Origin: Enoplolaimus lenunculus | Taxonomy: Eukaryota; Nematoda; Enoplea; Enoplida; Thoracostomopsidae | Assembly (NCBI GenBank): GCA_030248215.1 | Contig: JASANG010003942.1 | Location: forward strand, 62,001 to 126,000 | Reading direction: 5' to 3' | Length of the DNA: 64,000 nt | Shown: positions 57,707-64,000 of the stretch, one piece after another | Layout: each line of letters begins with the position of its first letter | Numbering within the stretch: the stretch's first letter is position 1 | Made by a program: the position numbers and the translations under genes | The notes under the pieces: model-generated | Seen by the model: only the letters and a program-made list of their open reading frames with translations | Database searches by the model: none | Told to the model about the DNA's origin: nothing

Positions 57707-57882
57707 GGTCCATGTATAGAACAGGGCCGGATCGTTTTACGGAGGGGCTGTAAGAGAGTCTGTTTAAGTTTTAAACTTAAAAAATTAGGCTTAGGCTTAG
57801 GAATATGCTCATCCTTACGCTTAGGCTTAGACTTTAAGAATATGCTTATAGTACTGTTCCGGCCCTGTTGTATACATGAGTC
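57707..57882. mobile_element. MITE, GGCCCATGTATAGAACAGGG family
   Basis: Ends GGTCCATGTATAGAACAGGG and CCCTGTTGTATACATGAGTC; flanks GAAGATGC and GCAGATGC make an 8-bp duplication with one mismatch. Interior has TTAGGCTTAGG and AGGAATATGCTCATCCTTAC. Confidence 0.85.
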
Positions 57883-58313
57883 GCAGATGCTATAAAGGTT
57901 TAAGACTAGCAAAACTTCTAATTCTAAAGTGAAGATTTGAGCTCGAGAACATATTAAATTGAACAAATAAAAGGATAAACTTGCATATAATTTCTCGTGA
58001 CATTTGTAAGGCACAAATTTGAACAAAACAACAGCGGCGTTACTGATGAAAATATCACGGATAACACTGCATAAAAGAATGCTGAATTTGCCTGCCCAAC
58101 AGTTTGTGTAAGCATACGACATATTTTAAAATATTAACAAGTAAACTCGATACTAACCGTGAGTTAAAAGTCACTAGAATCTCGATTAACTGATTAAATT
58201 AGTTTGATTTCGGTATAATTTTTACATTATACGCATCCAGAATGTAAATAGATACTGAAATATTGGAAACTGACAGTGATCAAAATAACGAAAACGGAAA
58301 ATAGCAGCGCGCG

Positions 58314-59340
58314 TTTGTATATCGAAAGCACAATGAGCCGTATTACAACTGGCTTGTACCACGGTCCCAGAACGACCAATATTTGGCTTCTTGAATAAAC
58401 TGACTAACTAGCATGGCCTCGGAGCAGAGGGGACGGGGTTGCTCAGATCTATAAAATTTTCGACACGCCTAAAAATTTAACACCCACTTGTAAGACCAGA
58501 GTACTCCCGACACGCCACTTCTAAAATGGCTTTATAAGCACCACTCTTGCTAACGAGCCTGCGGGTCAAGTCAAGTTTTCCATCTTTAAACTAAGGGCAC
58601 ACATTGCTGCCTTTAAGTGGAATATTGCTTGATACTACTCGTGAAAATTTAGTATTTTTGGAGTTTTTTTATAGCTATCTGTGCAGACATGTATGCTCAT
58701 ACCCATTTTTTTCTTGCAAAAAAATTTAAATTTCAGCTTGGCCCCATCGCACAGCATGACTCTTTGAGTACTAAAAATCAGCAGAGGGTTAAAAACCTTG
58801 AGTTTATACCTTAAGGAAAACATTACTGGATGTATTAGGGATATTTTACTTCATCCGAGCTGGCTACGGGCCTGAACCAGCATTAAAAACTGTAGAGTCT
58901 GAAAAAACTTGCACGTGGTGTGTTGAAATTCCATAAAGAATAAACCTGGTGTGGGTTATATTTTAATGTTAAATTTGTTTGTTATTTTCATTCGTTAATA
59001 GCCATACCGTGCAGTATAACAGTTCGGCACATCGGCGCATTTGAGGCACAGTTAAGGCACGCTCATGTGTGCATTAACCGTGCATCACGTGTGCTGAACA
59101 GTTTTGCCCTAAACGCACGGTGGTTATAGCACGGCTCTTAACTATAAGAGTTGTTGTAGAAGTGGAAGTTAAATTTTTCTAGGGGTGACGAAAATTTTCT
59201 AGGATATCTGAGCAACCCCGTCCCCTCTTCTGCGGGGCCATGCTAGTTAGTCAGTTCATTCAAGAAACCAAAGATAGGTCGTTCTGGGACCGTGGTACAA
59301 GTCAGTTGTAGCACGGCTTATTGTCCTTCCGATATACAAA
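58314..59340. mobile_element. foldback element with ~140-bp inverted ends
   Basis: 58314-58460 and 59205-59340 are inverted copies: TTTGTATATCGAAAGCACAA at left, its near-complement TTGTCCTTCCGATATACAAA at right, continuing through ACCACGGTCCCAGAACGACC and AGGGGACGGGGTTGCTCAGA. The middle of about 750 bp has no gene I recognise. No flanking duplication was found. Confidence 0.85.
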
Positions 59341-59399
59341 CTCGAGCTGCTAAGCTTGCTTCAAGCGTGCAATGCACTCGGACATCGCTTTTATGCTGT

Positions 59400-60017
59400 G
59401 CGCGTGATTCAATAACTCGTGTAGCGCCGTAATTTTCGTTGGATACCGACCGTTCGAGACGATTCGCAAAGTTATCTGCCCATTTAGGGACTATGTTGAC
59501 GTTACCCTTCTCTTCGAAGCTAAACTTTGATGTGAACGTGTTGTTTCCATTCTATGAAGGAGTTTCAAATTGTTTTCTAGCGTTTGATAAATCTGGGGTT
59601 TAGCTGACAACTTATTTTCGACTCGCTAAACAGCAAACCTTAACCAATGTTTTCGGTCCATGACTTTGACCTCACGAATGTCAGCAGGTAATCCTGCGAT
59701 AAATTGGATACCTAAATTTGTGGTTTTCTCAATTTCGACATTCATGTACCTAACGCAGATTTCACCAAATTGGATAACGCCTCTGCGTTTTTCATTTTCA
59801 TAACGTCTTCGCCTGGCTGTTTACGTCCACCCAGTGTCACATTCATTGAGAAAACGTTTGCGATCTTCGCTTTATAATGCGTTGCTAAGTGCTGTAACGG
59901 TTTTCGTAAAAGTCGGCTTTTGTGTCTTGGTCCAGATATTGAAAACAAATTGAGCAGGACCTGCAAGATGTTTGCCAAAAGTGTATGATTGGTTTGAGTC
60001 GGATTAAGCAATTGCAT
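59400..60017 (-). pseudogene. possible retroelement gag-like relic
   Basis: The minus strand contains capsid-like wording, GGRKQPGEDVMKMKNAEAL and FIAGLPADIREVKV, resembling the GE-x-L and F-x-GLP-x-x-IR patterns of LTR-retrotransposon Gag. No LTRs, protease or polymerase were found nearby. It is broken and old; family unresolved. Confidence 0.3.
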
Positions 60018-60959
60018 GAGATTTCACCTCCAATTCGTTTATCTCAAAATTTCACAGTTGTTTACACGGGGTTTTACATGTTATAAAATGCGTCTGCTTT
60101 CTCTCTCGCTTCGTTCGCGAGTTTGGGGTGCCAATTTGGCTACAGAGGAAATATCCAAGGGCGGGTCCAGGGAGATTGGGGCATGCATCCCCTTACCGGG
60201 TGTCGAGTGTAAATTTTTCAGATTAAAATCAAACTAATGCTAATTTTTGTTCAGATATCTCAAAATTTTACCCTATCAAGTGTCACAGAGGGAGCAGTGA
60301 CACACGTTTAGGGTAATGGTTATATGCGTTTTCAGTGTTAGGGTAGGGTTAACGAGTGACAAATTTGAAAATTGTTACGCGTTAACCCTACCATATGACG
60401 TTTTTTGGGCGCAGCTGGGTTTGTTTGCACGTTGATCCGCTGTCAAATTCAAAAAATTTGAATTGTCTGCTATCCTGATGTGACGTTCACTGTTTGTAGT
60501 GCATTCAAATATTGTCTTCCAATATCATATGACATGTTTAAAAATGTCTGAAAAGTTGTGGGAAAATTATTCATCCTTAGGAATATAATATTTTGCGAAA
60601 ATTTTCGCCAGAAACAAAAACGTAGCTGCTAATTCAGCTTTCGAAATGATTTAATGCTACATTATCTAACTTTTTACTGCAACTGCATTGTCCTGCACAA
60701 TATCACATGATATTCAGTAGAGTTTTGGTATATCATGATATTCGCATAAATGTCCCACGGTTTCATATACATATGGCTATTTGTATACGATGGTTGCATG
60801 AGATCCGTAGTTTGTAGGCCAATATCATGTGACATCCTCATTTTGTCGTATTACCCTCTTCTAAGTTCGCAAAATGTTATGTTGACGTCGAATCAACATG
60901 GGACAAAACGTGTTCCGGGTTGCCCCAGTTTTATAACGTGATCCCCGCATAAGCCAAAA

Positions 60960-61189
60960 TCTAAACTTTAGCCTATAAAAGTATAATTTTGAGCCTAAAA
61001 AGCATAAGCCAAAATCATAGCCTAAAGACTAAAAATTATGTAAAGTCGAAAAACGTACATTGTTTGTGTAAGAAATTAAGACATGGAATAAGTCATGAAA
61101 TGCTGTTGTTTTTCAGACCGGAACAAGCTATTTTATTGATCTTTGGTTTGTTTTGGAAGGTCCTTAGCTATATATCGGCCGGAAAAAAA
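60960..61189. other. no recognisable gene
   Basis: Contains loose AGCCTAAA/AAGCCAAAATC units near 60950-61030, then unique AT-rich sequence. 61560-62500 is also without recognisable features. Confidence 0.5.
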
Positions 61190-61560
61190 AGTAAATGGCC
61201 GGAATTTTAAAATGAAGGAAGAAAAATAACGAAAACCCACCGTTTTTTTTTTTAGAAGAGCTACCCTTACACAAAAAAATAAAAACCCATATTCCGCAGG
61301 GGGTATATTTTTTTGATGAAAACAACACAAAAAAGGACGCAAAAGAAACAAATATAGTTGTGCTGTGGAGGGATATAAAAAAAAAAAAATATTCTCCCCC
61401 CTTTTAATAAATTATACAAAAAAACATCAATTTCCCCATATATTTTATATTTTTTTAAAAAAAACACTCCGCGGGGGGGGAGGGGAAAAATTGGAAAAAA
61501 AAAGCGGTGAAAGTGAAGAAAAAAAAAAAAGGGGGGGGAGGAACGAGAATAAAATGTCAG
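61190..61560. repeat. homopolymer-rich segment of doubtful quality
   Basis: Many runs of 8-14 A, T or G (for example around 61378-61390, 61451-61464 and 61519-61538), unlike the rest of the window. Could be real low complexity or an assembly or polishing artefact. Confidence 0.7.
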
Positions 61561-62515
61561 CTCTGGACTTCGCTATTTGGCCCTGTTTGAGGCTAAAATA
61601 TCCAAAAAATTGTAGGTTTTTTGACTCATGCAATTCTAAGTGATCTGATCCGGGTTAGTACGCTCTGGAGTGTTAACACCGAGTTTTGCAGGTTTAATAC
61701 AAGTAACAGAACAAACAATACGGCAGCGTACACAACATAAAGATCGGCGATGCCAATTTGACTCGCGAAATCCGCAATTTTACGAAATTTCGGGACAACT
61801 CAAAACTATGTCAAAACCGGGTGAGAATCCAAATGTTACGTCAAATCCGGGTAGAAATAGTCCAAATCCAGTAATTTTACGGCAATTCTGCCCAAACGGA
61901 ACCAATCGCAACGCACTCCACGCAATTATACCGATAACACAGAAGTTGCACTTTTTGCAACTAAATATGCGCAATTTTGCGTAAACACCGAGGCGTCGCT
62001 ACAAAACAGTATTTTCCAGCCGCAAACTAACAATTTCGCTATTCCGAGGTCCTAAAGCCGTTATTCTGGCTGACGGATGGCTGTAAACTACAATTTGCAC
62101 TCAATTCACTAAAATTCGTAATGCTCGTAATACTCGTAATATATGTCCGATAGAAAGATGTCCGAATGCGCACTAAAAACTAGCTAAGCCAATAGAATTA
62201 TTATTTAGCCGGAAAAACTCAAGGGGTAGCTCGAAAAATTGGCAGAAATAAGTTGGGGAATTTTGGGGAGATTTTTGGTAAATTTAAAGGTTTTGAATAG
62301 GAAAATAGAATGCGCGAGCAAAAATAACCCAGAATATAAGAAATAACGAATACAGGCACAATATAAGGCAAAATAACGGCACATTCATAAACTACTAAAA
62401 TCGACTTAACTCAAACAAGTACAAAGCGACGGTAATGTCGCATAAAAGCGGGTTTGCAAGCATTAGAGGCCACGGGAGGACATAAACAGAGCCCGCGGCA
62501 ATCGAGGGCGGGGGA

Positions 62516-62540
62516 ACTGTGGTTGCAGGGCAACCACAGG
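62516..62540. other. perfect hairpin CTGTGGTTGC/GCAACCACAG
   Basis: 10-bp arms with a 3-bp loop (AGG), followed by CCCCTGCCCGACAACCGGGGG, a second short hairpin. No known terminator or RNA family is recognised. Confidence 0.7.
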
Positions 62541-63229
62541 ACCCCTGCCCGACAACCGGGGGACTCATTTTTATGCCGTCCCATGGCATAATGCTGCAAA
62601 AGAACGCTAAAACACATATTTTTACATCGAAATAACAGTAAAATACACAAAATTAAGGCGGTTATTTGGTGTTGAGCGTCATTTTGGAATGTTTTTAAAG
62701 CACAACATGGCGATTATTTGCATAAAATGTCTGTATCACTGCCAATAAACTCGTAATTATTCATGTTTTCAGCTCGTGACGTTGGCGATGGCGCAAAACA
62801 AGGTTAGTTTGGCAGGAAAAAAATGTCTTTGGCGGTTAAAAATAGAGTTAAAATGCACCAGAAAAGTCCTGAGATTCGGTTAAAATACAGTTTTGTAGAC
62901 GTAAAAAGCACCAAAAATGACGATTTTAATGTAGAATACCCCATTTTGAAGCCTGACGACCCACATTAGAGGCCTGAAACCCTGATACCCAATACAGTTT
63001 GACAGTTATACTACTATTTGAGCACCTGATGACCCAATTTGAGTCCAAAATACCTGAATAATACCTTGAATTCGAGTTGATGGTGCTATAAAAGGCGTAA
63101 ATTTGCCTGAATACTTTAAGTTTTTAATGTTTTTCTTCATTTCTTCTGATGTTGTATAACGTAACAGACGGCCGTTTGCCTCCGATATAATGCGTCGATA
63201 CCACATTAACACGAATAATTGACAAATAA

Positions 63230-63530
63230 ATGCTGTTGAACAATGTAACAAATTGCGAATACAGTAATTATAATGTAGTTGAACATACCGAACGTTTGAA
63301 TACGAGTGTTAATAACACAAGTGACCATAATAAGTGACGAACAATAACGAACCATAATGCTGTTGACCACAATACTTGTTGAATACGACAATAAGAACGT
63401 TGTTGAACACAATAATTGTTGAATACGACGAATAATATGCTGTTGAACAGACCGAATCGTAACATGACCAGTAATAAGTGACAAAGAACATACGTTGACA
63501 TAGTCATTGACAGTAATACAGTACATAATG
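63230..63530 (+). repeat. degenerate GTTGAACACAATAATTGTTGAATACGA repeats (given in part)
   Basis: Units such as TGTTGAACACAATAATTG and TTGAATACGACAATAA recur five to six times with variation; GACGTTGAACATACC follows. Open frames here are repeat-derived. 62600-63230 and 63550-64000 hold nothing recognisable. Confidence 0.65.
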
Positions 63531-64000
63531 ACGTTGAACATACCATACGCGAACCATAATGACGATAATGACGCTGAGAATCATGTGACGATCATAACAA
63601 TGGCATTGAACATAACATACGACATAATACACGACATAATAACACGATATAACAATATACAAGACGCAATTGAACACATTTACACATTATACCCGCGAAT
63701 ACACGAAGCTGACGCTGTGAATCGAACAAAAGCGCAATTTGTTGCTAAAAAACCGACCGAACCGGACCAAAAATTGAGTTTGAACTATTGAAAAACGGCG
63801 AATTGTCGCCAGCGTGCGAATTTTGACAACAGGATTGAACGACGGTTGGCCCAATTTGAAATTTTGAACACCAATTGAATGTTTGATTGACCTGAAACTT
63901 ACCAATTTGCACGCGAAAACTACCTGAAATAGTGCGGAACGCATATGGTTATAACATACAGTTTATATAATACGATACATTGTGTGTGAGCGCTTATGTA

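Noticed and set aside
57565-58122. 185-residue open frame on the minus strand, among the longest in the window
   Set aside because: It runs straight through the MITE at 57707-57882 (its Lys/Pro-rich part is the TTAGGC cargo read backwards), and the rest has no family resemblance.
1-64000. CRISPR array, bacterial operon or prophage
   Set aside because: All genes are split by spliceosomal introns; tandem arrays lack spacer structure.

Overview
The window is AT-rich nuclear DNA from an animal, probably an invertebrate bilaterian. All recognisable genes are split by GT-AG introns, and most of the sequence is non-coding and packed with short repeats. The phylum is not decided. An inter-alpha-trypsin inhibitor heavy chain (ITIH)-like gene argues for a metazoan. 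The abundant TTAGGC motif recalls nematode-type telomere repeats, but here it is carried by dispersed elements and does not by itself identify the organism. All coordinates, exon joins and translations were read by eye; no search was run.

Three host genes, all on the + strand, could be rebuilt with every exon phase agreeing. (1) 10782-14962: a typical 2-Cys peroxiredoxin with two alternative starts. One start gives a mitochondrial-type leader (two exons), the other a short cytosolic-type N-terminus; both join the same five exons. (2) 18892-22324: an E2 ubiquitin-conjugating enzyme of the UBE2K type, 200 residues including the UBA tail. (3) 30315-57185: a 22-exon, 1232-residue secreted ITIH-like protein. 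It has a signal peptide, VIT, VWA and the conserved ITIH region, followed by an unusual C-terminal half with an Ig domain, a Cys-rich antistasin-like module and an unrecognised C-terminal region. Each of the four start codons has a 3'-splice-site-like sequence 0-18 nt upstream, which suggests spliced-leader trans-splicing or upstream non-coding exons.

Layout: 1-10.4 kb holds repeats only, including a ~4.2 kb element with long inverted ends (2.9-7.1 kb), a tRNA-derived SINE and a TTAA-flanked element containing a tRNA-like sequence. 10.4-15 kb is the peroxiredoxin gene with two intronic tandem arrays, one of which copies the 3' splice site. 15-18.9 kb holds MITEs. 18.9-22.3 kb is UBE2K. 22.3-30.3 kb is repeats, including a short mitochondrial 12S rRNA-like insert at a duplication junction. 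30.3-57.2 kb is the ITIH-like gene, whose large introns are filled with MITEs, an 18-bp TTAGGC-containing minisatellite of about 1 kb and a hexameric (CCTAAG)n tract. 57.2-64 kb holds microsatellite, a foldback element, a weak retroelement relic and low-complexity sequence of doubtful quality.

A recurring theme is that several MITE families with different termini all carry TTAGGC/GCCTAA cargo, and that at least three of them end 13-17 bp before a 3' splice site of the ITIH-like gene. In one case the 8-bp target duplication is the polypyrimidine tract itself.
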